From positions 43,056 through 107,055 of the forward strand of contig CAZAZF010000006.1 in assembly GCA_964489555.1 (NCBI GenBank): a stretch of 64,000 nt of DNA, in the 5' to 3' direction. Positions 26,109 through 34,330 of the stretch are shown here, one piece after another (the stretch's first letter is position 1; every line of letters begins with the position of its first letter). The stretch comes from JAAZGD01 sp964489555. GTDB taxonomy: Bacteria; Bacillota; Clostridia; Peptostreptococcales; Anaerovoracaceae. The position numbers were made by a program, and so were the translations under genes. Below the pieces are notes generated by a model. It did not search any database. It was not told the origin of the DNA and worked only from the letters and a program-made list of their open reading frames with translations.

Positions 26109-27298
26109 CAAGAGAGTGGACGGAGGAAATTGAAAAAGTAGATGTGGCGGGAATTGCTTCGCAGATGGTAAAAATTCCAAGCGATTCATTTCGAGATCAT
26201 CAAGAAGAGGAAGTGGCTTTTTTTGTTCATCATCTTTTTCGGCAAGAAGGAATTTCCAGCAAATTGGTAGAGGTAATCCCGGGTCGATATAATGTAGTGG
26301 CGAAAATTCCCGGCAAGGGAGGGGGTAAATCTCTTTTGCTGACGGGGCATTTGGACACGGTGCCTCCTTATGATATGGAAGACCCCTTTTCGGGAGAAAT
26401 TCACGACGGCGTTCTTTACGGAAGAGGGTCTTGTGATATGAAAGGTCCCTTGGCTGCTATGATTGCGGCGATGATGGGAATTCACCGGGCAAAGATCGCC
26501 TTGGAAGGCGACCTGATTTTTGTAGGTCTTATTGATGAGGAAGAAAAGGGCAAAGGGGTGGAATATTTGATTCAAAATGGACCTTGGGCGGACGCAGTGA
26601 TTAATGGGGAGCCCACCAATTTAAAGCCGGCCATCGGCCATAAAGGGCTGGAATGGATGGTGGTAAAGATAAGAGGGAAAACGGTTCATGGTGGCAAGAT
26701 GGAAGAGGGAATCAATGCCATCATGATGGCGGCGCGATTCTTGAATCGGATTCAAGAGGAGTATATGCCTGCACTTCAAGAAAGAAGGCATCCGGTTTTA
26801 GGGGTTCCCACCATCAATGTAGGAAAAATACAGGGAGGAGACCAACCCAGTACGGTGCCGGGAAGTTGTAGAATGGAAATTGACCGTAGGTGGGTTCCGG
26901 CGGAAAACCGGGAGCAAGTCTATCAGGAGTTGAAAGCTATTTTGAAGGCATTAGAGGAAGAGGATTCTGCTTTCCATGGTGAGTTGTTGGAAATGTTTAC
27001 TCCAGGGGAATTGCTGGCTCACCCTCCTTTTTACACAGACCCAAAAGACCCCTTGGTTTTGGCCGCCCAGGAAGCCTTGGAGCAAGAAGGAGTTTCTCCC
27101 GGTGGAGTCACCGTTTTTCCTGCTTGGAGTGATGCGGGAACCATGGCGGCTTTCACTTCGATGAAGTGCATAGTGTTGGGCCCCGGCGACCTAGCTTTGG
27201 CCCATTCCGGAAAAGAATCCATCCCAGTGGAGGAACTGCGTAAAGCAGCCAAAGTTTATGGCCGATTGGCCTGTTTGTATTGTGGTGTAGCAAAATGA
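26105..27298 (+). CDS. M20 family metallopeptidase (ArgE/DapE type)
   Basis: A 397-residue two-zinc hydrolase. Metal ligand motifs: LTGHLDTVPPYD (about 80), YGRGSCDMKGPLAAM (about 108), LIDEEEKGKG (about 142), NGEPTNLKPAIGHKGLEW, and PAWSDAGTM/HSGKESIPVEEL near the end. The family includes acetylornithine deacetylase, succinyl-DAP desuccinylase and peptidases; without flanking arginine or lysine genes, and coupled by ATGA overlap to a peptide importer, a peptidase or N-acyl-amino acid hydrolase is most likely. Cytosolic. Confidence 0.9.
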   Translation: MTREWTEEIEKVDVAGIASQMVKIPSDSFRDHQEEEVAFFVHHLFRQEGISSKLVEVIPGRYNVVAKIPGKGGGKSLLLTGHLDTVPPYDMEDPFSGEIHDGVLYGRGSCDMKGPLAAMIAAMMGIHRAKIALEGDLIFVGLIDEEEKGKGVEYLIQNGPWADAVINGEPTNLKPAIGHKGLEWMVVKIRGKTVHGGKMEEGINAIMMAARFLNRIQEEYMPALQERRHPVLGVPTINVGKIQGGDQPSTVPGSCRMEIDRRWVPAENREQVYQELKAILKALEEEDSAFHGELLEMFTPGELLAHPPFYTDPKDPLVLAAQEALEQEGVSPGGVTVFPAWSDAGTMAAFTSMKCIVLGPGDLALAHSGKESIPVEELRKAAKVYGRLACLYCGVAK

Positions 27299-28626
27299 TG
27301 ATTAAGGAAGCATTGGACCGTTGGGTGGAAGGACAACAGCAGGGGCTGATTGCTGAAATAAAAAGCTTACTAGCTTATGAAAGCATTACGGGCCGAACTG
27401 AAGAAAACAAGGCTTGTTTGGAAGCCTTCTTGGCTTTAGCGAGAGAGCAAGGGTTTGCTACAGAGATGACCCGTGAAAAGGATCTGGGGATTGTTGAAAT
27501 GGGAGAGGGCCCAGAAACTCTTGGTATTCTGGTGCATTTGGATGTGGTGGATGTTGGGGATGTTACGAAATGGAAGCACCCCCCTTTCCAAGGAACGGTA
27601 GAGGATGGGTTTCTTTGGGGCCGAGGAACGGTGGATGATAAAGGGCCCGCCATCATGAGTCTTTTTGCCATGAAGGCGGTGAAAGAGCTGAAACTTCCTT
27701 TCCGGCGAAAAGTATGGCTTTTGGTGGGCACTTCTGAAGAAGTAGAATGGACAGATATTGGCCATTTCAAGCAGCAGTTTCCCTTGCCGGATTTTGGCTA
27801 TTCCCCGGATGGGGAATTCCCGATTTTCTATGCAGAAAAAGGATATGCCGATGTGGAAATTCTTTTTCCGGGAGATGGGAAGGGAGATATCCTGAAGTTG
27901 GAGTGTGGAGACAGTAACAATACGGTTCCTTCCAAAGCCAGCATAGAAACCCGGCAAGGAGGATCGTTGGTCAGCCAAGGACATTCTGTACACAGTTCCA
28001 CTCCGCAGGGGGGGGAGAATGCATTGGTAAAATTATGCCAATGTATAAAAGACCACCCCTTGCCGGACTTTGCCCGATTCGTCCGTGACTGTTTCACCGA
28101 TGATAGTTACGGTGGAGCCCTTGGTATCGATGACGGATCCCATGAATGGAAGGGAGAACTTTTGGGAAAAACCACGGCAGTGCCTACCAGGGCAACCCTG
28201 GAGAAAAAAGGAGTTTTGCTGGTGGTCAATATAAGACAACGGGTTGGTACTACCCGGGAGCAAATTGAGAAAGCCTTTCAATTGCTTCAAGATCAGTACA
28301 GATTTCGATTTCGGATTACATCCTATATGGATGGAATGCGGGTGGATCAAGGAGAACCTTTTCTTAAAGCCATGGTGAGCGTGCATCAACAGTATGATGT
28401 CCCTTGGGAATTTCTGTCGGCTCCCGGCACTTCTTATGCCAAGGCCATGGAGCGGATGGTATCTTGGGGACCGGTGTTTCCTGAAGATCCCTCTTGTGCT
28501 CATCAGGAAAACGAAAAAATTCGCATTTCCTCTATGCTGTTGGCTACGAAAATGTATGCGCGCTACATTCAACAAATGACAATCTTTGAAGGAGAAGAAC
28601 ATGAATGGACATCGACCCAAAGATAA
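27295..28626 (+). CDS. M20 family dipeptidase (PepV/Sapep-like)
   Basis: A 443-residue relative of the PepV-like enzyme at 7195-8643, somewhat shorter. LVHLDVVDVGD, WGRGTVDDKGPAIM, GTSEEVEWTD, SPDGEFPIFYAEKG and the closing HQENEKIRIS carry the metal and catalytic residues. Within the lid domain the ligand stretch QGHSVHSSTPQ is visible. It overlaps the previous gene by four bases and the IclR gene by 26, so it belongs to the same unit and would finish breakdown of imported peptides to amino acids. Confidence 0.9.
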   Translation: MMIKEALDRWVEGQQQGLIAEIKSLLAYESITGRTEENKACLEAFLALAREQGFATEMTREKDLGIVEMGEGPETLGILVHLDVVDVGDVTKWKHPPFQGTVEDGFLWGRGTVDDKGPAIMSLFAMKAVKELKLPFRRKVWLLVGTSEEVEWTDIGHFKQQFPLPDFGYSPDGEFPIFYAEKGYADVEILFPGDGKGDILKLECGDSNNTVPSKASIETRQGGSLVSQGHSVHSSTPQGGENALVKLCQCIKDHPLPDFARFVRDCFTDDSYGGALGIDDGSHEWKGELLGKTTAVPTRATLEKKGVLLVVNIRQRVGTTREQIEKAFQLLQDQYRFRFRITSYMDGMRVDQGEPFLKAMVSVHQQYDVPWEFLSAPGTSYAKAMERMVSWGPVFPEDPSCAHQENEKIRISSMLLATKMYARYIQQMTIFEGEEHEWTSTQR

Positions 28627-29374
28627 AAATCAAATGACCAGTTTGGAAAAGGGGCTTTATCTCCTATCTCTTATGGCAGAAGAACCCTATCGGATGACGG
28701 TGACAGAGTTGGTGAGGGAATCTGGGCTAAATCGTACCACCGTGTATCGAATACTAACCACCCTAGAAGAAAGGGGCTTATTAATTCGAGATGGCAACAA
28801 CAAGGCATATCGCATGGGACCCATGACCTATCATATGGGCAATGTATATTTGCTGAATGCAAATTACAAGGAAAGCCTTTTGAATATATTGGAGAAAATC
28901 GGTCGGGAATCTTCGGAGTCTGTTGGGATGGCTCATCGGGAAGGAAATCAGGTGGTTTCCATGTTTTCAATAGAAACACATCAGCCGGTGAAAGTGAACG
29001 ATCGCCCCGGGGTGTTTTATCCCATGAACAAAGGGAGTTACGGGAAGTGTTTGATGGCCTATCATGACCCACAGATTGTGGAGGAACTCTTGGATCAAGC
29101 CACTTTTGAAAAGACAGCACCCAACACATTAACAAAAAAAGAAGAGATTCTGAAAGAGTATGCAAGGATTAAAGCACAAGGTTTTGTGGAAAGCATTGAA
29201 GAAACGGTACCCTATGTAATTGGAGTGGGTGTGCCATTGAAGAGTCCGGATGGCCAAATAGAAAATGTGGTAGCCATTTCTTTTTTTAAGCAAGAGGGGT
29301 ACCGGGAGAAGCTGGAAGAAATGAAAAAAATCCTGTTCCGATATCAGCGGGAGCTGGAGATGTACCTGTATTAG
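28601..29374 (+). CDS. IclR family transcriptional regulator
   Basis: A 257-residue regulator with an N-terminal winged helix (SLEKGLYLLSLMAEE, VTELVRESGLNRTTVYRILT, ERGLLIRDG) and a C-terminal IclR effector domain (ESVGMAHREGNQVV, FYPMNKGSYGKCLMAY, ETVPYVIGVGVPL). It ends the peptide operon, overlapping the dipeptidase gene, so it probably controls that operon in response to a peptide-derived ligand. ATG 28601 follows AAGGAGAAG. No + strand terminator is visible before the convergent XRE gene. Confidence 0.93.
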   Translation: MNGHRPKDKNQMTSLEKGLYLLSLMAEEPYRMTVTELVRESGLNRTTVYRILTTLEERGLLIRDGNNKAYRMGPMTYHMGNVYLLNANYKESLLNILEKIGRESSESVGMAHREGNQVVSMFSIETHQPVKVNDRPGVFYPMNKGSYGKCLMAYHDPQIVEELLDQATFEKTAPNTLTKKEEILKEYARIKAQGFVESIEETVPYVIGVGVPLKSPDGQIENVVAISFFKQEGYREKLEEMKKILFRYQRELEMYLY

Positions 29375-29406
29375 AGGGAAATGGTCAAAGAAGGAAAGAG
29401 AAAAAA

Positions 29407-29748
29407 CTATTTCGGCTCATGGTTCTGAAAGATTTTCGCGATGGAGGTAAGTTTATCCCGGTCTTGAGGAGACATACTGTAGATTTGTTGAAACAGCCGG
29501 GCATCCTCTTCTCCTACCACACTGTTGTAAAACTCATTGGGAAAGTCACTTCTTCCCACCAGATAGTCCAGGGAGATGTGGAAACAATCGGCAAGCTGAA
29601 TGAGCACTTCCAGGGGGGGAGTGGTTTTCCCCGTTTCATAGCTGGCAATGGCTTCTCTTGTGCTATTGATTTGGCGTGCAAGGCCCTCTTGGGTCAGACC
29701 TTGTTGGCTTCGAAGAAGTCGAAGCCTTTCGATCATTTTTGATACCAT
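29407..29748 (-). CDS. XRE-type helix-turn-helix regulator
   Basis: A small regulator on the minus strand, 113 residues from the chosen start. The HTH covers IERLRLLRSQQGLTQEGLAR then STREAIASYETGKTTP, and PLEVLIQLADCFHISLDYLVG is the usual end of the domain; a 45-residue tail follows. The start is uncertain: an in-frame ATG at 29784 has no ribosome site, while AGGAG lies 14 bases before ATG 29748. Two dyads upstream (29787-29802 and 29853-29871) are candidates for autoregulation. Target genes unknown; the VanY-like gene is divergent from it. Confidence 0.88.
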   Translation of the reverse strand: MVSKMIERLRLLRSQQGLTQEGLARQINSTREAIASYETGKTTPPLEVLIQLADCFHISLDYLVGRSDFPNEFYNSVVGEEDARLFQQIYSMSPQDRDKLTSIAKIFQNHEPK

Positions 29749-29786
29749 GGGTATGCTCACTTCTCCTGATGCCAGTAACTTCATTG

Positions 29787-29802
29787 TTCAATTTTAGTTG
29801 AA
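29787..29802. promoter_or_regulatory. Dyad beside XRE regulator start
   Basis: TTCAA (29787-29791) and TTGAA (29798-29802) form an inverted repeat of XRE-operator size directly upstream of the regulator's first in-frame ATG. A candidate autoregulatory site, by position only. Confidence 0.35.
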
Positions 29803-29847
29803 TACGGGTCGGAATTCTAGAAATGTTACAATAAATAACGAAAATCG

Positions 29848-29876
29848 TTGACATGTGATTTTAAATCACATAGGAT
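29848..29876 (+). promoter_or_regulatory. Promoter with palindromic spacer upstream of candidate small RNA
   Basis: TTGACA (29848-29853), 17 bases, TAGGAT (29871-29876). The spacer is filled by the palindrome ATGTGATTTTAAATCACAT (29853-29871; nine-base arms, one central base), so a dimeric repressor could block this promoter fully. Confidence 0.6.
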
Positions 29877-29882
29877 GAATTT

Positions 29883-29953
29883 ACAAAGTACCTCTGAACA
29901 CCCTCGATTCTGCTCATGGTAACCACCTGGCAGAGTTCGGGGGTACTTTTTTC
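29883..29953 (+). ncRNA. Candidate small RNA ending in an intrinsic terminator
   Basis: About 70 bases. The arms AAGTACCTCTGAAC (29886-29899) and GTTCGGGGGTACTT (29935-29948) pair over 14 positions with two G-U, followed by a T-run to 29952. Inside, TCTGC/GCAGA closes a smaller hairpin around TGGTAACCA. A good promoter ends seven bases before the first arm, and the vanY-like gene has its own promoter further on, so the segment looks like a self-contained transcript. No open frame of note and no match to an RNA family I recognise. It could instead be a leader or terminator of unknown role. Confidence 0.45.
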
Positions 29954-29984
29954 AGTTCCTTCCATGTAATATAGGAGGCTTTCC

Positions 29985-30013
29985 TTGAAACCTCGGGGTA
30001 AACATACTATAAT
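29985..30013 (+). promoter_or_regulatory. Promoter of VanY-like gene
   Basis: TTGAAA (29985-29990), 17 bases, TATAAT (30008-30013), 30 bases before the TTG start codon at 30044. Confidence 0.85.
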
Positions 30014-30043
30014 GAAGTAATCTTTTCCGGAAAGGAGTTTAAC

Positions 30044-30814
30044 TTGAAAAAAACAGCGATGCTTGTTGTCCTTTTCTTGGTTCTTGCAATTCTTGCGTTT
30101 ATCATAATAGGCCAGCTGGACTTTTCCTCTTTTTCCAGCGGGGGCCTTGAAAAGGAAGTTTCTGGGGTAGAGGAGCCTGTTGTGCCGGATACGGAACAGG
30201 AAATGAGAGAAGCCATCCAACAGGATATGGAGAAGGGATTTCTTATCCTGGTCAATAAAGAGAAGGGCTTGGCAAAAGAGTATGTACCAGAAGATCTGGC
30301 AGAAATCAGCTATTTTGCCAAGGATCGTTCTCCTCAATGGAGAAAAATGAGGCAGGAAGCAGTTCAGGCGTTCCATGCATTATGTGAGGACGCTTTGGAG
30401 CAGGAAATGGAAATTGTAGTGACCACCGCTTATCGTTCTTATGATTTTCAGTCCAGCCTATATTACAGTTATGTGGAATCTAGGGGTCAAGAGTGGGCAG
30501 ACCGGTATAGTGCCAAACCCGGCACATCCGAACATCAAACAGGATTGGCAGCAGATTGTTCCTCGCCTTCTGTGGGATACCAACTCACCTCAACTTTTGG
30601 AGATACCCCGGAAGGAAAGTGGCTGGCAGAGAATGCCCATCGATTCGGATTTATCATTCGGTATCCTGAAGGGAAGGAAGCGATTACGGGTTACAACTAT
30701 GAACCATGGCATATAAGGTATGTGGGAGTTTTATCGGCAGAACAGATTTACACAAAAGGGATTACATTGGAAGAATGGTTGGGTGAGTTTGCATTAGAAC
30801 AAGGGGAGGAATAG
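30044..30814 (+). CDS. D-alanyl-D-alanine carboxypeptidase, VanY-type (M15B)
   Basis: A 256-residue membrane-anchored enzyme. One N-terminal membrane segment (about 5-24) is followed by an acidic linker and an M15B domain with zinc ligands in GTSEHQTGLAADCSS (His and Asp) and YEPWHIRYVG (catalytic Glu and last His). It trims the terminal D-Ala from peptidoglycan stem peptides outside the cell. TTG 30044 follows AAAGGAG. There is no vanHAX set, so this is a cell-wall housekeeping enzyme, not vancomycin resistance. The guaB start follows four bases after the stop. Confidence 0.93.
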   Translation: MKKTAMLVVLFLVLAILAFIIIGQLDFSSFSSGGLEKEVSGVEEPVVPDTEQEMREAIQQDMEKGFLILVNKEKGLAKEYVPEDLAEISYFAKDRSPQWRKMRQEAVQAFHALCEDALEQEMEIVVTTAYRSYDFQSSLYYSYVESRGQEWADRYSAKPGTSEHQTGLAADCSSPSVGYQLTSTFGDTPEGKWLAENAHRFGFIIRYPEGKEAITGYNYEPWHIRYVGVLSAEQIYTKGITLEEWLGEFALEQGEE

Positions 30815-30817
30815 AGA

Positions 30818-32326
30818 ATGTCTGAATACTTTAAAGAACACTCCAGGACCTTTAGTGAATACCTATTGGTGCCGGGATATAGCAGCAAAGAATGTGTGAC
30901 GGAAAATGTCAGTCTGAAAACTCCGGTGGTAAAATTCAAAAAAGGGGAAGAAGCTCCTCTCTCCATGAATATTCCATTGGTATCCGCCGTGATGCAATCG
31001 GTATCCGACGATCAAATGGCGGTGGCTTTGGCCAAAGAGGGGGGGATTTCTTTTATCTTTGCCAGCCAACCTATTGAGAGCCAAGCCGCTATGATTAAAA
31101 GAGTCAAAAGCCACAAGGCCGGTTTTGTCCAATCGGATTCCAATATCCGGCCGGATCAAACTCTGGCGGACATTTTGAAGCTAAAGGAAAAGAGCGGCCA
31201 TTCTACGGTGGCGGTTACAGATGATGGAACTCCCAAAGGTAAGGTACTGGGTATTGTTACCAGTCGAGACTACCGAGTCAGCCGAATGGATCCCGAAACT
31301 AAAGTTTCCGATTTTATGACCCCTTTCGAAAAGTTGGTTTATGGACAGGAAGGCATTTCCTTGAGCGAGGCTAACGATCTTTTATGGGACCACAAACTGA
31401 ATGCACTTCCCATCATCGACAAAAATCAAAGATTAACCCATTTTGTATTCCGAAAGGATTACGACAGCCATAAGGCCAATCCGAATGAACTTCTGGACAA
31501 AGACAAAAGATATGTGGTAGGAGCTGGTATCAATACCCGGGATTACCAAGAACGGGTGGCCGCTCTGGTGGATGCCGGGGTGGATATTCTCTGCATCGAC
31601 TCCTCGGAAGGTTTTACGGAATGGCAAAAAGAAACCATTACCCATATTAAGGAAAAATACGATGGCACCGTGAAGGTGGGCGCCGGCAATGTAGTAGATC
31701 GTGAAGGATTTTTGTTCCTGGCAGAAAGCGGTGCGGACTTCGTAAAGGTAGGAATCGGTGGAGGGTCCATTTGCATTACCCGGGAAACCAAAGGGATTGG
31801 GAGAGGGCAAGCCACCGCAGTGATTGAAATCGCCAAGGCCCGGGCCGAGTACTTTAATAAGACGGGAATCTATGTGCCCATCTGCTCAGATGGCGGAATC
31901 GTTTATGATTATCACATGGCATTGGCTCTGGCCATGGGCGCCGATTTCCTTATGCTGGGTAGATACTTTGCCCGCTTTGACGAATCACCAACTGCCAAGT
32001 TGAACATCAACGGAAACTATGTGAAGGAATATTGGGGAGAAGGCTCCAATCGGGCTCGAAACTGGCAACGATACGATATGGGTGGAGATGAAAAACTATC
32101 CTTCGAAGAGGGCGTGGATTCCTATGTGCCGTATGCCGGTTTGTTAAAAGACAATGTAAATCTTTCTTTGAACAAGGTAAAATCCACCATGTGTAATTGC
32201 GGAGTGTTATCCATACCCGAGCTTCAAAGTCAAGCCAAATTAACGGTGGTGTCTGCCACCAGCATTGTAGAAGGCGGAGCCCACGATGTGGTATTGAAAG
32301 ATTCCGTCAGCGGCAACATTCGATAG
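30818..32326 (+). CDS. guaB: Inosine-5'-monophosphate dehydrogenase
   Basis: A 502-residue enzyme converting IMP to XMP with NAD+, first step of GMP synthesis. The active-site loop GIGGGSICITRETKGIGRGQ holds the catalytic Cys (about 319); the CBS pair spans about residues 105-225 (IVTSRDYRVSRMD, DFMTPFEKLVYG); ICSDGGIVYDYHMALALAMG is the phosphate-binding block; EYWGEGSNRARNW is the flap. It sits 10 bases before guaA, an operon of XMP formation and amination. Confidence 0.97.
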   Translation: MSEYFKEHSRTFSEYLLVPGYSSKECVTENVSLKTPVVKFKKGEEAPLSMNIPLVSAVMQSVSDDQMAVALAKEGGISFIFASQPIESQAAMIKRVKSHKAGFVQSDSNIRPDQTLADILKLKEKSGHSTVAVTDDGTPKGKVLGIVTSRDYRVSRMDPETKVSDFMTPFEKLVYGQEGISLSEANDLLWDHKLNALPIIDKNQRLTHFVFRKDYDSHKANPNELLDKDKRYVVGAGINTRDYQERVAALVDAGVDILCIDSSEGFTEWQKETITHIKEKYDGTVKVGAGNVVDREGFLFLAESGADFVKVGIGGGSICITRETKGIGRGQATAVIEIAKARAEYFNKTGIYVPICSDGGIVYDYHMALALAMGADFLMLGRYFARFDESPTAKLNINGNYVKEYWGEGSNRARNWQRYDMGGDEKLSFEEGVDSYVPYAGLLKDNVNLSLNKVKSTMCNCGVLSIPELQSQAKLTVVSATSIVEGGAHDVVLKDSVSGNIR

Positions 32327-32336
32327 GGGGAGAAAA

Positions 32337-33905
32337 ATGGAATATCCAGGGATTTTAGTAGTGGATTTCGGAGGTCAATACAATCAACTGATTGCCCGAA
32401 GAGTCCGGGAAGCCGGTGTATATTGTGAAATTGTACCTTATGGGAAGGCCATGGAATCCCTAGAAAAGGATGCTCCTGAAGGAGTGATTCTAACCGGTGG
32501 TCCTGCTTCGGTTTATGAGGAGGGGGCACCCGGCTTGCCGGAAGCCTTTTTTCACATGGGAGTTCCCGTGTTGGGAATTTGCTATGGAGCTCAGCTGATG
32601 GCTCATGTAATGGGAGGTCAAGTGGTCAGCCCCGATTTCAAGGAGTATGGAAGAGTCCCTATCTTCTTTCAGCAGAAGAAGGAAGTGAAGAAGGACTTGG
32701 TAAGTTTGATTTTTGAAGGAATCCCTGGTGACAACATTTGTTGGATGAGCCATACCGACTACATTCAAAGGGTTCCTCCCGGATTCCGGGTTTCTTCTGT
32801 GACGGAGCACTGTCCCACCGCTTCCATGGAATGGCCGGAGAAAAAATTGTACGGTGTACAGTTTCACCCGGAAGTATTTCACACTCCTTTTGGCCAGGAC
32901 CTGATCAAAAACTTTCTCTACCGGGTTGCGGGGTGCAAGGGAAACTGGACCATGGCCAATTTTGCCATAGAAAAGGTGGAAGAAATTCGTCAAAAGGTGG
33001 GAGACAAGAAAGTTCTTTGCGCCTTGTCCGGTGGTGTGGATTCTTCGGTAGCTGCCTTGCTAGTTCACCAGGCCATTGGCGACAATCTGACTTGTGTTTT
33101 TGTGGACCATGGTCTTCTTCGAAAGGGAGAGGGGGATCAGGTGATGGAGGTTTACGGGCAACAGTTTCATATGAGAGTGGTTCGTGTGGATGCCAAGGAA
33201 GCCTTCTTGTCCGCATTGGCGGGTGTAACGGAACCGGAAGAAAAAAGAAAGATTATCGGCCGGGAGTTTATTCGGGTCTTTGATGAAGAAACCAGGAAGA
33301 TTTATCATGAAATGGGGCAGATTGACTATCTGTTACAGGGTACGATTTACCCGGATGTGGTAGAGAGCGGCCAGGGGGAGTCGGCTGTTATCAAGAGTCA
33401 CCACAATGTGGGGGGTCTTCCGGAAGATATGAAGTTGGAGCTTTTGGAACCCTTGCGTAACCTTTTTAAGGATGAAGTTCGAAAAGTGGGGGAAGAACTG
33501 GGTTTGGCTAGCCAGCTGGTTCATCGCCAACCTTTCCCGGGGCCGGGATTAGCTATCCGTTGTTTGGGGGAAATTACGGCGGAAAAACTGGCTATCTTGA
33601 GAGAATCCGATGCCATTTTGCGGGAAGAAATATTCAAGGCAGGGTTGGATCGGGAAATTTGGCAGTATTTCACCGTGCTGCCCAATGTGAAAAGTGTGGG
33701 AGTCATGGGAGATTTCCGAACTTATGACCATTTGGTGGCCATCCGGGCCATCACTTCTGTAGACGGTATGACGGGAGATTGGGCCAGAATCCCGTATGAA
33801 GTGCTGGAAAAAATCAGCAATCGAATTGTTAATGAAGTTCCCGGCGTAAACCGCATCGCCTATGATATTACAAGTAAACCGCCCTCGACGGTGGAGTGGG
33901 AGTAG
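32337..33905 (+). CDS. guaA: GMP synthase (glutamine-hydrolysing)
   Basis: A 522-residue complete GMP synthase. Glutaminase domain: VVDFGGQYNQLIARRVREAG, nucleophile in LGICYGAQ (Cys about 82) and VQFHPEVFHT with the catalytic His (about 176). ATP-pyrophosphatase domain: LCALSGGVDSSVAALL, FVDHGLLRKGE, HHNVGGLPEDM, RQPFPGPGLAIRCLGE; dimerisation tail ends KPPSTVEWE. Ribosome site GGGGGAG. A second gene of this family, with a cut glutaminase domain, is at 49182-50414. Confidence 0.98.
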   Translation: MEYPGILVVDFGGQYNQLIARRVREAGVYCEIVPYGKAMESLEKDAPEGVILTGGPASVYEEGAPGLPEAFFHMGVPVLGICYGAQLMAHVMGGQVVSPDFKEYGRVPIFFQQKKEVKKDLVSLIFEGIPGDNICWMSHTDYIQRVPPGFRVSSVTEHCPTASMEWPEKKLYGVQFHPEVFHTPFGQDLIKNFLYRVAGCKGNWTMANFAIEKVEEIRQKVGDKKVLCALSGGVDSSVAALLVHQAIGDNLTCVFVDHGLLRKGEGDQVMEVYGQQFHMRVVRVDAKEAFLSALAGVTEPEEKRKIIGREFIRVFDEETRKIYHEMGQIDYLLQGTIYPDVVESGQGESAVIKSHHNVGGLPEDMKLELLEPLRNLFKDEVRKVGEELGLASQLVHRQPFPGPGLAIRCLGEITAEKLAILRESDAILREEIFKAGLDREIWQYFTVLPNVKSVGVMGDFRTYDHLVAIRAITSVDGMTGDWARIPYEVLEKISNRIVNEVPGVNRIAYDITSKPPSTVEWE

Positions 33906-33930
33906 AGGGAGAATAAAGGAGGACTTAGCC

Positions 33931-34278
33931 ATGAATAAATATGTTTTTAATGATTATTTTCATGAACCAGAGGAGAAAATTGCCAAGCGGATGCTATTCA
34001 AAAGCGACAATGTGATTGCCTTTGTTCTAAACATTGCGAAAGGTGAAATACTACCGGGTCATACCCATATGGATTCCACCCTTTTTCTGCAAGTTATGAA
34101 GGGCCAAGCCAAGGTGGTAACGGATGGCAAGGAAACACCGCTAGAAGTGGGAGAGTTGATGCAAGTAGATGGACCGGAAAGCTTGCAGGTCATCAACTCT
34201 GGGGATGATGTATTGCGCCTCTTTGTCACCATTTCGCCCATGGGGTCTGAGGCTTTTGCCACGGATGCCAATGTGTAA
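33931..34278 (+). CDS. Cupin domain protein
   Basis: A 115-residue single-domain cupin. Cupin motif 1 is reduced (GEILPGHTHMDSTLFLQVMKG, with His-x-His) and motif 2 is around ELMQVDGPESLQVINSGDDV. Such small cupins bind metal or small ligands and have many roles; no specific one can be assigned. AAAGGAGG precedes ATG 33931. It lies 25 bases after guaA and before a flavin oxidoreductase. Confidence 0.85.
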   Translation: MNKYVFNDYFHEPEEKIAKRMLFKSDNVIAFVLNIAKGEILPGHTHMDSTLFLQVMKGQAKVVTDGKETPLEVGELMQVDGPESLQVINSGDDVLRLFVTISPMGSEAFATDANV

Positions 34279-34330
34279 TATGTCATAAAATTTGTCGTAT
34301 CAAAAGGGATGAAGGCAGAGGAGATAAAAT

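Noticed and set aside
29853..29871. CRP-type site (TGTGA...TCACA)
   Set aside because: The words match but the spacer is seven bases, not six, and Crp regulation of this type is not expected in Clostridia; kept only as an unnamed palindrome.
30044..30814. Vancomycin resistance gene vanY
   Set aside because: The enzyme family is shared, but no vanH, vanA or vanX genes or vanRS pair are adjacent; it is a housekeeping carboxypeptidase.
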